Positions 16,874-27,200 of a DNA stretch of 53,069 nucleotides are shown here, piece after piece. The notes under the pieces are model-generated. The model was not told the origin of the DNA. It searched no databases and worked only from the letters and a program-made list of their open reading frames with translations. The first letter of the stretch is position 1; each line of letters begins with the position of its first letter. A program made the position numbers and the translations under genes. Source of the stretch: an uncultured Lachnospiraceae bacterium (GTDB lineage Bacteria; Bacillota; Clostridia; Lachnospirales; Lachnospiraceae); NCBI GenBank assembly GCA_951801955.1, contig CATOOV010000019.1, forward strand, positions 1 to 53,069, given 5' to 3'.

Positions 16874-19261
16874 ATGAATATCAGGATATTAAAAAAAGAC
16901 TTAAAACGCAAAAAATCCATCAATCTGATTTTGCTGCTATTTATCTTCTTATCAGCTACATTTATTGCCGCAAGCCTTAATAATTTTTCTGTCATTCAAA
17001 ATGGCGTGGATGAATTTATGGAGCAGTCAGAATTAGCAGATTTTTCGATTCTTACAATGGGAGGAAGTTTTGACGCTGTTTCTGAAAATGACCAGAATAT
17101 TGAAAAATTTCTAAATGACCATACACAGGTGAAAACATTTAGAGTAAATGAGCAGATATATTTGACCAGTAATCAGACAGAGCTTCATTCTGGTAAACAT
17201 TTGGAGATGTCCACCACAATGATTCTTACCAGTGTGGAAATGCAAGGGCAGAAATTTTTTACAGAGGATAACCAGCAACTTATCAAGATGGAAGAGGGAA
17301 AGGTTTATCTTAGCAGGCAGCGGCTGTTGAAAAATAACCTGGAAGCAGGAGATGAACTGACAATCTGTACAGAAAATGGTTTTCGTATGACTTTTACGAT
17401 CGCAGGAAGTTTTAAAGATGCGTTTTTAGGTTCCGAGATGATGGGCAGCGAGCGGCTGCTGGTAAGCCAGGCGGATTATCAAGAACTCCAGCAAAAAAGC
17501 GGGCTTCCATATGGGAGAACATATTCTGTTTTTTGTAAGGATTTAGAAAAATTTGAGAAATCTTACCATAATCAGGGATTCCATGTACTGTTTGCGGCAG
17601 ACAGGGCAGTGATTAAGATGACTTATATTATGGAAATGGTTATCGCGGCCGTGATCCTTGGCGTCAGTATCTGTCTGATTGCCATTGCCTTGGCGATGCT
17701 GAAATTTACCATTGTATTTACTGTTAATGAAGATTATAAAGAAATTGGTATTATGAAAGCGATTGGAATTCAAGATCGTGCAGTGCGAAGGTTATATACA
17801 ACAAAATATTTTGTGCTTGCCGCAGCAGGTACCTTGTTAGGATTTGTAGCAAGTATTCCTTTTAGCAAGATTTTAATTTCCCAGGTTACAGAAAAGTTGG
17901 TGATAAAAGAGGATGGCACTGGAATATTGTTTCAGTTTACAGCCAGTATGGCGATTCTGGTTTTGGTAACATTGGCAGGGTACCATAGTACGGGCAGGAT
18001 TAAGAAAATGACGCCGATGGATGCCATACGAAGAGGAAATAATGGGGAACGGTTTCGCAGAAAAGGCTTGTTCCAGCTCCAGGGAAGCCGCAGGACGGCA
18101 ACAACGTTCCTGGCATGTAATGATGTGGTTTGTGAATTGCGCAAATATTTAGTGCTTGTGATAACAGGGGTGCTGGGGGTATGGCTGATAGCTATGCCAG
18201 TGAATACGATCAATACTTTGCGCTCGGATGGGCTTTTGGAATGGTTTGGAACACAGCAATGTGACTTTTTTATTGTGGATGAGGAAAAGATCTCAGAACT
18301 GGTTCTGGCAGGGGAGAAACAAAAATTTTATGATTATATGGAAGATACAAAACAACTTTTAAGAGATCACGAAATTGAAGCAGAACAGGTGTATACAGAA
18401 GTATTTTTCCGTCTCAAGATCCGCAAAGGAGATCAATCCTACCAGTCTTTTTCCCTTCAGGGATTGAATACTCGTATGGAAGATTATTTTTATGATGAAG
18501 GGATGGCGCCCGTCTATGAAAATGAAGTTGCCGTGACGCATATTGTGGCAGAGAAGATCGGCGCTACTGTGGGAGATACCATCTATGTTACCAATGGGGA
18601 CAAAGAAGAGCCTTATGTGGTCACTGCATTATATCAGAGTATGAATAATATGGGCGAGGGGATTCGTTTTACCGAGGAGGCAAAACTGGATTACACGGCT
18701 GTTGCCGGAGGATTTGGGATTCAGGTACGTTTACAGGAACGAGACCAGGAGTTTGAGCGGATCCGTAACAGTATGAAAAAGATATTGCCACAGGCAAAGG
18801 TGCAGAATGTCCAGGAGTTTATTGACCATATGGTAGGGGGAGTTTCCGAACAATTGGATGTCCTTAAGATTATGATTTTAATTATAGTGATCTGTATCAA
18901 TATCTTGGTAGTAGTATTGATGCAAAAAATGTTTCTGATTCGGGAACAGGGACAAATGGGAATGCTCAAGGCAATCGGTTTTTCAAATGAGTCTATCATT
19001 GCCTGGCAGACGAAGCGGATTATGCTGGTTCTGTTTTTTGGGATTGCGGCGGGCACGCTTACTGGAGGTGGGTTTTCCAACATCACGGCAGGAAAAGTCT
19101 TTCAGATGATGGGAGCCGCAGAGATTACCTTTGTGATAAATCCTATGGAAGTATATCTGATCTATCCACTGGCAGTGTTTACGGTGACAGTGCTTGCCTG
19201 TATGGCGACAATGCAGAAGGTAAGGAAAATTTCTGTACAGCAAATCAATGAGATTGATTAG
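16874..19261 (+). CDS. ABC transporter permease, FtsX/MacB type, two FtsX domains
   Basis: Membrane component of an ABC exporter or mechanotransmission system, 795 residues. The layout is a transmembrane segment (about 15-37), an extracytoplasmic MacB-like domain (about 38-255), three segments of FtsX domain 1 (about 258-375), a further segment near 425-440, a second extracytoplasmic domain (about 445-665), and three segments of FtsX domain 2 (about 675-790). Cytoplasmic loops NEDYKEIGIMKAIGIQ and REQGQMGMLKAIGFS are the coupling motifs of this family. AAGGAGAGGG precedes the ATG. Its ATPase follows at 19360 and a two-component system after that, a gene set typical of peptide-antibiotic sensing or efflux. 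The substrate is not determined. Confidence 0.9.
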   Translation: MNIRILKKDLKRKKSINLILLLFIFLSATFIAASLNNFSVIQNGVDEFMEQSELADFSILTMGGSFDAVSENDQNIEKFLNDHTQVKTFRVNEQIYLTSNQTELHSGKHLEMSTTMILTSVEMQGQKFFTEDNQQLIKMEEGKVYLSRQRLLKNNLEAGDELTICTENGFRMTFTIAGSFKDAFLGSEMMGSERLLVSQADYQELQQKSGLPYGRTYSVFCKDLEKFEKSYHNQGFHVLFAADRAVIKMTYIMEMVIAAVILGVSICLIAIALAMLKFTIVFTVNEDYKEIGIMKAIGIQDRAVRRLYTTKYFVLAAAGTLLGFVASIPFSKILISQVTEKLVIKEDGTGILFQFTASMAILVLVTLAGYHSTGRIKKMTPMDAIRRGNNGERFRRKGLFQLQGSRRTATTFLACNDVVCELRKYLVLVITGVLGVWLIAMPVNTINTLRSDGLLEWFGTQQCDFFIVDEEKISELVLAGEKQKFYDYMEDTKQLLRDHEIEAEQVYTEVFFRLKIRKGDQSYQSFSLQGLNTRMEDYFYDEGMAPVYENEVAVTHIVAEKIGATVGDTIYVTNGDKEEPYVVTALYQSMNNMGEGIRFTEEAKLDYTAVAGGFGIQVRLQERDQEFERIRNSMKKILPQAKVQNVQEFIDHMVGGVSEQLDVLKIMILIIVICINILVVVLMQKMFLIREQGQMGMLKAIGFSNESIIAWQTKRIMLVLFFGIAAGTLTGGGFSNITAGKVFQMMGAAEITFVINPMEVYLIYPLAVFTVTVLACMATMQKVRKISVQQINEID

Positions 19262-19359
19262 GACAGGAACGTTTTTGTAGAACGAACAATTAAACAGATG
19301 AAAACAAAAATTTTTGTGCAGCATGTTTATGAGATAGGTGAAAAATGGAGGAAAATAGA

Positions 19360-20160
19360 ATGCAGGTGTTACAAGTCAAAGATTTATGTAAGACTTATAT
19401 TATCAATAAAAGGCAGAACAATGTGTTGGTCAATGTGAATTTTACGATTGAACAGGGGGAAATGACAGCCGTGATGGGTCCTTCCGGCTCTGGGAAATCC
19501 ACCCTGCTTTACAGTATATCGGGCATGGACCGTCCCACCGCAGGGCGGGTGGTTTTAGGTGGCAGGGAGCTTACAGGGCTAAAGGAAAAGGAGCTTGCAA
19601 AGGTGCGTCTCAATGAAATGGGCTTTATCTTCCAACAAATGCATATGCTAAAAAACCTAACAGTGATGGATAATATTCTGCTTCCAGCATATCAGTCTGG
19701 TAAGAAAGATCGTACCCAGAAAGAAATTGATGCATACGGTATCTCATTGATGCGCAGATTGGGCATTAGTGAGATTGCCACGAATGATATTACGGAGGTT
19801 TCTGGCGGGCAGCTTCAGCGTGCCTGTATCTGCCGAAGTTTGATGAACCGTCCGCAAATTTTATTTGCCGACGAACCAACCGGAGCTTTAAACCGGAGTG
19901 CGTCGGAGGAAGTAATGAGAGTGTTGAATCAACTGAATCAAGAGGGAACGACAATTATGTTGGTCACTCATGATATGAAGGTTGCTGCAAAATGCAGCAG
20001 GATATTGTATATTGTAGATGGAAATATCAAAGGTGAACTTGCAATGGGAAGCTTGCATTCTCAAGAAACGGATGATGGAGAGCAGACAACAGATATAGGT
20101 CGGCTGCTGCGGGAACGGGAGCGGAAGCTGAATCATTGGCTGATTGAGATGGGCTGGTAG
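19360..20160 (+). CDS. ABC transporter ATP-binding protein (MacB/LolD type)
   Basis: ATPase partner of the FtsX-type permease just upstream. The Walker A is MGPSGSGKST, the Q-loop is FIFQQMHML, the signature is VSGGQLQRACI and the Walker B is ILFADEPTGAL, followed by the switch His in LVTHDMKVA. At 266 residues it is slightly longer than the family norm because of a Glu/Arg-rich tail of about 45 residues. The ATG at 19360 has GGAGG eight bases upstream; the ATG at 19345 is less well placed. A 145-nt gap separates it from the response regulator. Confidence 0.93.
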   Translation: MQVLQVKDLCKTYIINKRQNNVLVNVNFTIEQGEMTAVMGPSGSGKSTLLYSISGMDRPTAGRVVLGGRELTGLKEKELAKVRLNEMGFIFQQMHMLKNLTVMDNILLPAYQSGKKDRTQKEIDAYGISLMRRLGISEIATNDITEVSGGQLQRACICRSLMNRPQILFADEPTGALNRSASEEVMRVLNQLNQEGTTIMLVTHDMKVAAKCSRILYIVDGNIKGELAMGSLHSQETDDGEQTTDIGRLLRERERKLNHWLIEMGW

Positions 20161-20305
20161 CAAGAAATGTAATGGCAAAGGTAAGCTGGCATAGGAAATC
20201 ACAGAGGCAAAGAAGGGATTGCAGCCAGATAAAAGTATTGTTGAATTGAGGTCAGAGGACAGAGCAGTTGATTGGCTGATTGGTTAAGATAGCAGAGGAG
20301 ATGTT

Positions 20306-20992
20306 ATGGCAGATATTATTGTAGTGGAGGACAATGAGGAGATTGGTGAATTATTGTCAGATTTTTTGAGTGCGGAAGGGTATGATACCTACCTTGCTTT
20401 GTCCGGGGAGGAGGCTTTGGAGATCTATGAGACAGAGGGGGCGAAGCTGGTGCTTTTGGATATAGTGCTTCCAGATTTGGATGGATTTGGCGTCTGCAGT
20501 AAGATCCGTGAGCATCACAATACGCCGATTATCATGCTCAGCGCCCGGAATGGCAAAGAAGATAAGTTGAACGGGCTGCTGCTGGGCGCAGATGATTATA
20601 TGGAGAAACCATATGATATTGATATTTTACTGGCAAAAGTAAAAGGAATTATGAAACGCAGATATTCTTCCGATCAAATTGTAGATGGGATCCTCAAGAT
20701 GGACAAAGCAGGGCGGCGTGTGTATGAGGCAGGGCAGGAAATTGTATTGACAGCAAAAGAATTTGATTTGCTTTTATATCTTATGGAAAACAAAGGAAAG
20801 GTTCTCAAAAAGGAAGAACTCTTTCATAAAATATGGGGGTTTGACAGTGAGAGTGAGCCGCAGACGCTGACCGTACATATTAAGTGGCTGCGGGAAAAGC
20901 TGGAGAAAGATCCCAAAAACCCAAAACGGATCCTTACAGTCTGGGGGGTGGGGTATCGTTATATTGGATGGGAAAATTCAAACGGAGGTTAA
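20306..20992 (+). CDS. OmpR-family response regulator
   Basis: DNA-binding regulator, 228 residues. The receiver domain (about 1-118) has the acidic pair EDN at 8-10, phospho-acceptor Asp in LVLLDIVLPDLDG (residue 52 region), the Ser/Thr position in IIMLSARNG and the Lys in GADDYMEKPYD. The C-terminal winged helix (about 130-225) has the TAKEFDLLLYLMENKGKV and GVGYRYIGW segments. AGAGGAG precedes the ATG by 5 nt. It is paired with the downstream histidine kinase, and by gene order likely controls the ABC genes upstream. Confidence 0.95.
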   Translation: MADIIVVEDNEEIGELLSDFLSAEGYDTYLALSGEEALEIYETEGAKLVLLDIVLPDLDGFGVCSKIREHHNTPIIMLSARNGKEDKLNGLLLGADDYMEKPYDIDILLAKVKGIMKRRYSSDQIVDGILKMDKAGRRVYEAGQEIVLTAKEFDLLLYLMENKGKVLKKEELFHKIWGFDSESEPQTLTVHIKWLREKLEKDPKNPKRILTVWGVGYRYIGWENSNGG

Positions 20993-20995
20993 ACC

Positions 20996-22396
20996 ATGAA
21001 GGATATGAAGTGGCTGACCATAAAAGTGCTGCTCTTATTTAGCGTACTGGCATTGGTGCTGGTCTTGTCTGCCTGGAACTGGCAGGAAGGACAACCAGCC
21101 CAGCTTTACCAAGTGTCCCTTAACCGTATGGAATATGCAATCAGGGAATTTGAGACAAAAAACCATCGGGCAGCCAAAGATCTGCAGGAGCTGGAAACAT
21201 TTGCAGGGATCTCTGGTTATCAGGGGATTACAAGTCTTTTCTGGATTGACAGGCAAGGAGAGAGCGCCCAAAAAACCATTGATAAACAAGGTGACCATCC
21301 AGAAAAGCTACAAGATCAGAAAGCGACAGGGAAAGGGGCAAAGGCAGATGACCTGGATGTTGAAACAACCAGGGAAAAGTTTTGGAACAATGATGGTCAA
21401 AACTATGCCGTGATTGCCACGGAAACACATTATTATAAAGTGACATATCATTTTTCGCATTCAGAAAAAAAGCTTTTGTTCTGGGTGATAGGGGAGGCTT
21501 TGTTGTTTTTAGCTGGTATTGCGATGTTACTGTGGTATCTCTGGCATAAGCTGTTGCTGCCATTCCATCGGCTTTCGCGCCTTCCCTATGAACTTTCTAA
21601 GGGAAATCTTACCGTTCCTCTTTTGGAACAAAAAAATCATTTTTTTGGCAGATTCTTGTGGGGCATGGATTTGCTGAGGGAAAACCTGGAGCATCAAAGG
21701 CAGCGGGAGCTTGCGCTTCAAAAAGAAAAGAAACTGCTTTTGCTGTCTTTATCCCATGATATCAAAACTCCCTTGAGCGCAATCAAGTTGTATGCCAGTG
21801 CTTTGAGCCGCAATTTATACAAAGACCAGGCAAAAAAGCAGGAAGTGGCGGAACATATCAGTCAAAAGTCAGATGAGATTGAACAGTATATCTCAGAAAT
21901 TGTCTGTGCTTCCAGTGAGGATTTCCTTGATTTCCAAGTGTATGCCAAGGCGGTTTATATTCAGCAGGTGCTGGAGGAAATTCGCGCTTATTATCAGGAA
22001 AAGATGCGGTTAAACCAGATTTCTTTTCGAATCTTGGATTATCCAAATTGCCTGGTATATGCGGATCCGGACCGTCTGGTAGAAGTGCTCCAGAATGTGG
22101 TGGAAAATGCCATGAAATATGGAGATGGGGAATCCATTGAAATTCAAATCGACAGGGAAGAAGAGTATCTGATTTCGGTGCAAAACAGCGGCTGCGACTT
22201 GCCCCAGAGAGAACTTTTGCATATTTTCGACAGTTTTTTCCGGGGAAGCAACGTGACAAATCAGGCTGGAAGCGGTCTTGGGTTATATATCTGCCGTCAA
22301 CTCCTGCATCAGATGGAGGGAGAGGTCACGGCATCCGTGGAGAGGAAGGGGAATAAGAATTTTATGAAAGTGGTGGTTGCGCTGCGAGTGATATAG
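20996..22396 (+). CDS. Sensor histidine kinase
   Basis: Membrane sensor partner of the response regulator, 466 residues. There are two transmembrane segments (about 8-26 and 160-185) around an extracytoplasmic region of about 130 residues that is Lys/Glu/Gln rich, followed by a HAMP-like linker. The phospho-acceptor His is in LSLSHDIKTPLSAIKLY (about residue 254). The ATPase domain carries the N box NVVENAMKYG and the G2 box AGSGLGLYICRQLL. GGAGG overlaps the stop of the regulator gene. The 180 nt downstream hold two short AT-rich inverted repeats around GGATAT but no clear terminator. Confidence 0.94.
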   Translation: MKDMKWLTIKVLLLFSVLALVLVLSAWNWQEGQPAQLYQVSLNRMEYAIREFETKNHRAAKDLQELETFAGISGYQGITSLFWIDRQGESAQKTIDKQGDHPEKLQDQKATGKGAKADDLDVETTREKFWNNDGQNYAVIATETHYYKVTYHFSHSEKKLLFWVIGEALLFLAGIAMLLWYLWHKLLLPFHRLSRLPYELSKGNLTVPLLEQKNHFFGRFLWGMDLLRENLEHQRQRELALQKEKKLLLLSLSHDIKTPLSAIKLYASALSRNLYKDQAKKQEVAEHISQKSDEIEQYISEIVCASSEDFLDFQVYAKAVYIQQVLEEIRAYYQEKMRLNQISFRILDYPNCLVYADPDRLVEVLQNVVENAMKYGDGESIEIQIDREEEYLISVQNSGCDLPQRELLHIFDSFFRGSNVTNQAGSGLGLYICRQLLHQMEGEVTASVERKGNKNFMKVVVALRVI

Positions 22397-22578
22397 GGGA
22401 AGTCAGGCCATCACGTTTTATTGGATCTGGATATATCCATTTGTTTTTTTCAGGACTCACAGAGGGGAAACTGGATATAAGAAATATCTCGGAACTGGAT
22501 ATTTCCTGTAATACTGTAATGAGGTAAACTGTTCTTCAGAAAGATTGTGCCAAAGATAGGCGCAGGATGGAGGAAAAG

Positions 22579-23457
22579 ATGAATAAAGAAAACAGATGGG
22601 AATTAAATAAAGAGTTGGCGCAGATGTTAAAAGGCGGCGTAATTATGGATGTCACTACGCCGCAGCAGGCAAAAATCGCAGAGGAGGCAGGAGCCTGCGC
22701 GGTGATGGCACTAGAACGGATTCCAGCAGATATCCGTGCTGCAGGCGGGGTGTCCCGGATGAGCGACCCTAAAATGATCAAAGGGATTCAGGAAGCTGTG
22801 TCTATTCCAGTAATGGCAAAATGCCGCATTGGACATTTTGCAGAGGCACAGATTTTGGAAGCGATTGAGATTGATTATATTGATGAGAGCGAGGTGTTGT
22901 CTCCGGCGGACGATGTATATCATATTGATAAAACGGCGTTTCAGGTGCCTTTTGTATGTGGGGCAAAAGATTTGGGGGAAGCATTGCGAAGAATCAGCGA
23001 AGGAGCTTCCATGATACGGACCAAGGGAGAGCCTGGAACCGGAGATGTGGTTCAGGCAGTACGCCATATGCGGATGATGAACCGTGAGATTGCAAGGCTG
23101 GTGTCTATGCGGGAAGATGAACTGTTTCATGCCGCAAAAGAGCTGATGGTAAGTTATGGCTTGGTAAAATATGTCCATGAAAATGGAAAACTTCCGGTAG
23201 TTAATTTTGCAGCAGGCGGCGTTGCAACTCCGGCGGACGCGGCTTTGATGATGCAGCTTGGCGCCCAGGGCGTTTTTGTTGGTTCTGGTATTTTTAAGTC
23301 AGGAAATCCAAGGAAACGCGCCAATGCCATTGTAAAGGCTGTCACGAATTATAAGGATGCAAAATTGATTGCAGAGCTTTCGGAAGATTTAGGGGAAGCG
23401 ATGGTTGGAATCAATGAGCAGGAGATTGAGCTTTTAATGGCTGAAAGGGGCAAGTAA
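22579..23457 (+). CDS. pdxS: Pyridoxal 5'-phosphate synthase, lyase subunit PdxS
   Basis: Builds pyridoxal phosphate from ribose 5-phosphate, glyceraldehyde 3-phosphate and ammonia delivered by PdxT. The 292 residues form one TIM barrel. The catalytic Asp lies in KGGVIMDVT, the lysine that holds the sugar in [17 protein letters not shown], the second lysine in [11 protein letters not shown], and the C-terminal phosphate loop in [13 protein letters not shown]. The ATG at 22579 has GGAGG 5 nt upstream; the ATG at 22567 lacks one. It is followed by pdxT after one base. Confidence 0.97.
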   Translation: MNKENRWELNKELAQMLKGGVIMDVTTPQQAKIAEEAGACAVMALERIPADIRAAGGVSRMSDPKMIKGIQEAVSIPVMAKCRIGHFAEAQILEAIEIDYIDESEVLSPADDVYHIDKTAFQVPFVCGAKDLGEALRRISEGASMIRTKGEPGTGDVVQAVRHMRMMNREIARLVSMREDELFHAAKELMVSYGLVKYVHENGKLPVVNFAAGGVATPADAALMMQLGAQGVFVGSGIFKSGNPRKRANAIVKAVTNYKDAKLIAELSEDLGEAMVGINEQEIELLMAERGK

Positions 23458-23458
23458 A

Positions 23459-24106
23459 ATGAGGATCGGAGTATTGGCTGTCCAGGGCGCTTTTGTGGAA
23501 CATGAGCACATGTTAAGGAAGTTAGGGGCAGAATGCGTGGAGATTCGAAAAAAAAGCGATTGTAAACAGGAGTTTGACGGGCTTGTGCTCCCAGGGGGAG
23601 AAAGTACGGTTCAGGGAAAGCTTTTGAAAGAGTTATCTATGTTTGAAGAATTGAGAGAACGGATTGTCCGGGGAACTCCAGTACTTGCCACTTGTGCAGG
23701 GCTGATTCTTCTTGCAGAAACCCTTGAGCAAAGTACACATCATTGGCTGGGGACGCTTCCTGTCACTGTCCGCAGGAACGCCTATGGAAGACAGCTTGGC
23801 AGCTTTTCTGTCCAGGGGAAGATTCTAGGGATCCTGAATCAGGAGCAGGAGTTTCCAATGGAATTTATTCGGGCGCCTTATATATCAGCAATTGAAAAAA
23901 ACGCTGGCAGGCAGAATGCAGATGAAAGATTATCAAATCAGGAAAATCATAGAGTGCAGCCTATTGCCGTGATATCAAAAATGCCGGATGGCTCACAGGG
24001 AGAAAATATTGTGGGCGTCCGGTATCAAAACCAGATTGGTCTCGCATTTCACCCAGAACTTACAAAGGATACCAGGTGCCACCAGTTGTTTTTGGGGTTG
24101 TGCTAA
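23459..24106 (+). CDS. pdxT: Pyridoxal 5'-phosphate synthase, glutaminase subunit PdxT
   Basis: Class I glutamine amidotransferase feeding ammonia to PdxS. The 215 residues are slightly longer than usual. The GVLAVQGAFVEH start, the LPGGEST loop, the nucleophile Cys in LATCAGLILLA (about residue 79) and the His-Glu pair in LAFHPELTKDTR near the C-terminus are all present. An insertion of about 25 polar residues (around NAGRQNADERLSNQENHR) precedes the last strands. It is separated from pdxS by one base, so the two subunits are translated from one message. Confidence 0.96.
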   Translation: MRIGVLAVQGAFVEHEHMLRKLGAECVEIRKKSDCKQEFDGLVLPGGESTVQGKLLKELSMFEELRERIVRGTPVLATCAGLILLAETLEQSTHHWLGTLPVTVRRNAYGRQLGSFSVQGKILGILNQEQEFPMEFIRAPYISAIEKNAGRQNADERLSNQENHRVQPIAVISKMPDGSQGENIVGVRYQNQIGLAFHPELTKDTRCHQLFLGLC

Positions 24107-24127
24107 GAATATTGCTGGTATCATACA

Positions 24128-24230
24128 TAGGGGCTGGCGCAAAATTTAGGGATTACACAACATATAGTAACAATACCGCAAATATCTATACTATATGTTG
24201 TGGAAATTTTTCATTTTGCGACAGCCCCTA
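24128..24230. repeat. 103-bp nested palindrome, MITE-like, probable bidirectional terminator
   Basis: Outer arms TAGGGGCTGGCGCAAAAT (24128-24145) and its complement (24213-24230) match at 17 of 18 positions. Inner arms CACAACATATAGTA (24156-24169) and 24189-24202 match perfectly. The outermost bases are TA on each side, fitting a TA target duplication. It fills the gap between the converging pdxT and surface-protein genes. A T-rich tract follows on the plus strand, so it would also stop transcription. Confidence 0.75.
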
Positions 24231-24235
24231 TTGTT

Positions 24236-27200
24236 TTATTTTTTGATTTTAATGGTTTTTGTCTTTTTCACAGTTCCTACTCTTGCCGTTAATTTTATGG
24301 TCCCTGTCTTCTTTTTTGCTTTAAGGGTTACTTTGTTTCCTTTTGTTTTTATAGATGCTAATTTATTGTTGACAGACCACTTGATACTGCCTTTTATGTT
24401 CTTTAACTTTGCCTTAAGTTGAATAGATTTTCCTTTTTTTACGGTGGAAGGACCAGAAATCGTTATGGAAGGCTTTTTGACAATGATCTTACATTTTGCC
24501 TTTACTTTTTTGTTTGGGCGGCTTGTTACTGTAATGATGCAGATGCCTTGTTTTTTTGCCGTCACTTTTCCAGAACTGTTGATGGTTGCCACCTTTGGAT
24601 TGCTTGATTTATATGTTACAGTCTTTTGCGTAGTATTTTTGGGACTCATTGTTTTTTTCAATTGGAATTTTTCTCCAACGGACAAGGATTTTGAAGTTTT
24701 GTTTAATTTTATCGTTTTGATTGGGATAATGATTCTTATTGTCTTTGTTGCTTTTACGCTTCCAATCTGTGCTGTTACTTTTACAGTGCCTGCATATTTG
24801 CCCTTCAGGGTAGCGGTTGTCCCGTTTCCTTTGATTGTGGCAGTTTTTTTAGGGTTCACGGACCATTTTACAGTCCCGTTTATATTTTTTAAGGCAGCTT
24901 TCAGTTTTATGGATTTTCCTTTTGCGGCCTCTGTGGGACCAGAAATGGAAATAAGGGCTTTCTTGGGCAGTTTTTTCTTTTTTGTTGTTTTGCAGACCGT
25001 GCAAGTATAAGTTTTTTCCCCTTCGGCAAGAAGGGTTGGCTTTTTGGTTATGTTCCCTTTATCCCAGACATGCCCGACAGCAGGGATTACCGTCTGTTTT
25101 TTTGTAATTTCCCCGCAAGTTTCACAGTGGGAACCTTCCGTTAAACCATCTTTTGTGCAGGTTGCTGCGATAGCAGGGTCTGTGACAATAGAGTGTTGAT
25201 GGATGTCCCCTTTTACATAGGAATAAAGAGTCAATAAAATTCGGTATGTCCCCTCCTCTGGCGGCAGTGATGCGGTAACAAGGTTGTTGGAGGCAGCAAT
25301 GGCAGGCAGTACAAATTTCTTGTTTTCGTCATTGATATCTGTAAATGTCATTGTTCCTTTGAAATATTTTTCTTCCCCATAAAATTTTGTCAGTAAATTG
25401 CCATTTTCATCTTTTGCCCCAGAAATGGAAACAGAGATATTTTCATCTGTCAGATAATTTTTTGTAAAGGTATTTGGGATACTGCCTTTAAAGAGTTCCC
25501 CAATGTTGATTTCCTCTTGTTTTCCTTCCACAGAGATGTCTTTTTGGAGGCTATAACAATAATTATCTTGCCTGAGATTAATGTACACAGATTGTTTTCC
25601 AGATTCCGTTAAAAACGAGTTTCCAGATGCAAATTCTTTTGCAGATATCTCTTTTCCAGAAGAAAGTTCACTGTATAGGGAAGCTGTATTTTGGAATTTT
25701 GTTGGCCAGCTAATCTTTATATTTGTAAGGTTGTTGCTTATTTTTTTATCGACAATCAATTCTGTTTCCTGTCTGATTTCATCTTCCAGTTTGACAGATA
25801 TATCCTGAGAACTGGTGCTCACTACCACTTTGAAATTATATTGCCCATCAGGAAGGTAGACAATATCGCTTCCGAAAGTGATATGAAAGATTTTTGAACT
25901 GACATTGACAGCCGTAACTTTCATTTCTTCTGTTTTGCATAGTAAGGTTACTTTATGCAAAGTATTTCGATCTAAAATTGCAACGGGTTCATTGGATGTA
26001 TTTTCAGCCATATCCAGCGCACGTGATTTGAAAGGAGCAGAACTAGAAACCGGCGTCGCATAGATTTCATTTTCTGTGTATACAACAATTATGGTTTCTT
26101 TTGCTTGTTTCAGAATAGAAGTATCTGCCATATAGCATTTTAACAGACCTGTATTGTCATCATACAGCGTGCTCATTGGGTGGTGGTTCCATTGGTCGGC
26201 GTCAGATTCCCTGTAATGCATTTGGGCAGACCAACTTTTTATTCCTGGCTCTTTTATTTTGAAATAATAGCTCATCACAAACTCATCTAAATTAATGACC
26301 TGGTCAGTCTGGACCACATCTACTTCTATTACCCTGTTAAAGTGTTCTTTGCCTATTTCCCCGCTTACTTGTATCAGGTAAGTTCCAGGTGAAAAGGAGA
26401 TAGTATCTGTAAACGGCAGTTCAAAGTTTATTGGGTTGCCGCCAATTTCTTTTAGCTGTATTTTGGTAACCTTTGCATTTGCAGCTTCCTTTCCCATTTC
26501 AAATTTTATGGAGTGGCAGTTTTTTGTAGAAACCTGCAAATTTTCTTTTGCCAGTTCTTCCACAAACAATCCTGATTGATGCTGAATGAGCAGTTGATAT
26601 CCATGCGGATGTTCCAGCATATGTAATGTTTTCATAAAACGGTAGGTGCAAACATTTGATTGCTCGCTGGTTATTTCCTGGCAAACTAACTTGGAACAAG
26701 TATTTTTTGATGAATCATAGATATAAAAAAGGGGATTTTTTATGTCTTTCTCTAAAGTAAATGTAAAATAACTTTCTGACTCAGAAATCACGGTAATTTC
26801 GGTACTGCAGTCTTCAAATAAAGTTTCGCCATTTCTGCCTGTATAGTACATCCTGATTGTGGCAGAATGTTTGCCGATTCCCAATGTTGCAGCGTTTACA
26901 GAGTAGTTTCTAACATTTTTCTGGTCGTCGCCCTGCGTTACATCAATTAATTGCCGATTATCTAAAATTAGTTCTGTTTTTTTCAAATTTTCGATGTTTG
27001 TAACCTGGAAGGTAAAAGATTCACCAAACAGTAATGTTCCGCTTGGATAGCCAGAAGCCTTTGGGGCAATTATTTTCTTCTCCAATACAGAAATTGGAAA
27101 TTCTTTGTTAATCGTCTTTGTTCCATAAATAAACTTATACTTTAGAGAAACTTTTAATTGGTATTCTCCAAGTTCCAATCCCTTTTTTATGGAAATATGG

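Noticed and set aside
24444..25010. 188-residue plus-strand frame opposite the surface-protein gene
   Set aside because: It is the complement of the Lys-rich Ig domains; poly-Lys codons read as Phe/Leu-rich sequence, giving a false membrane protein.
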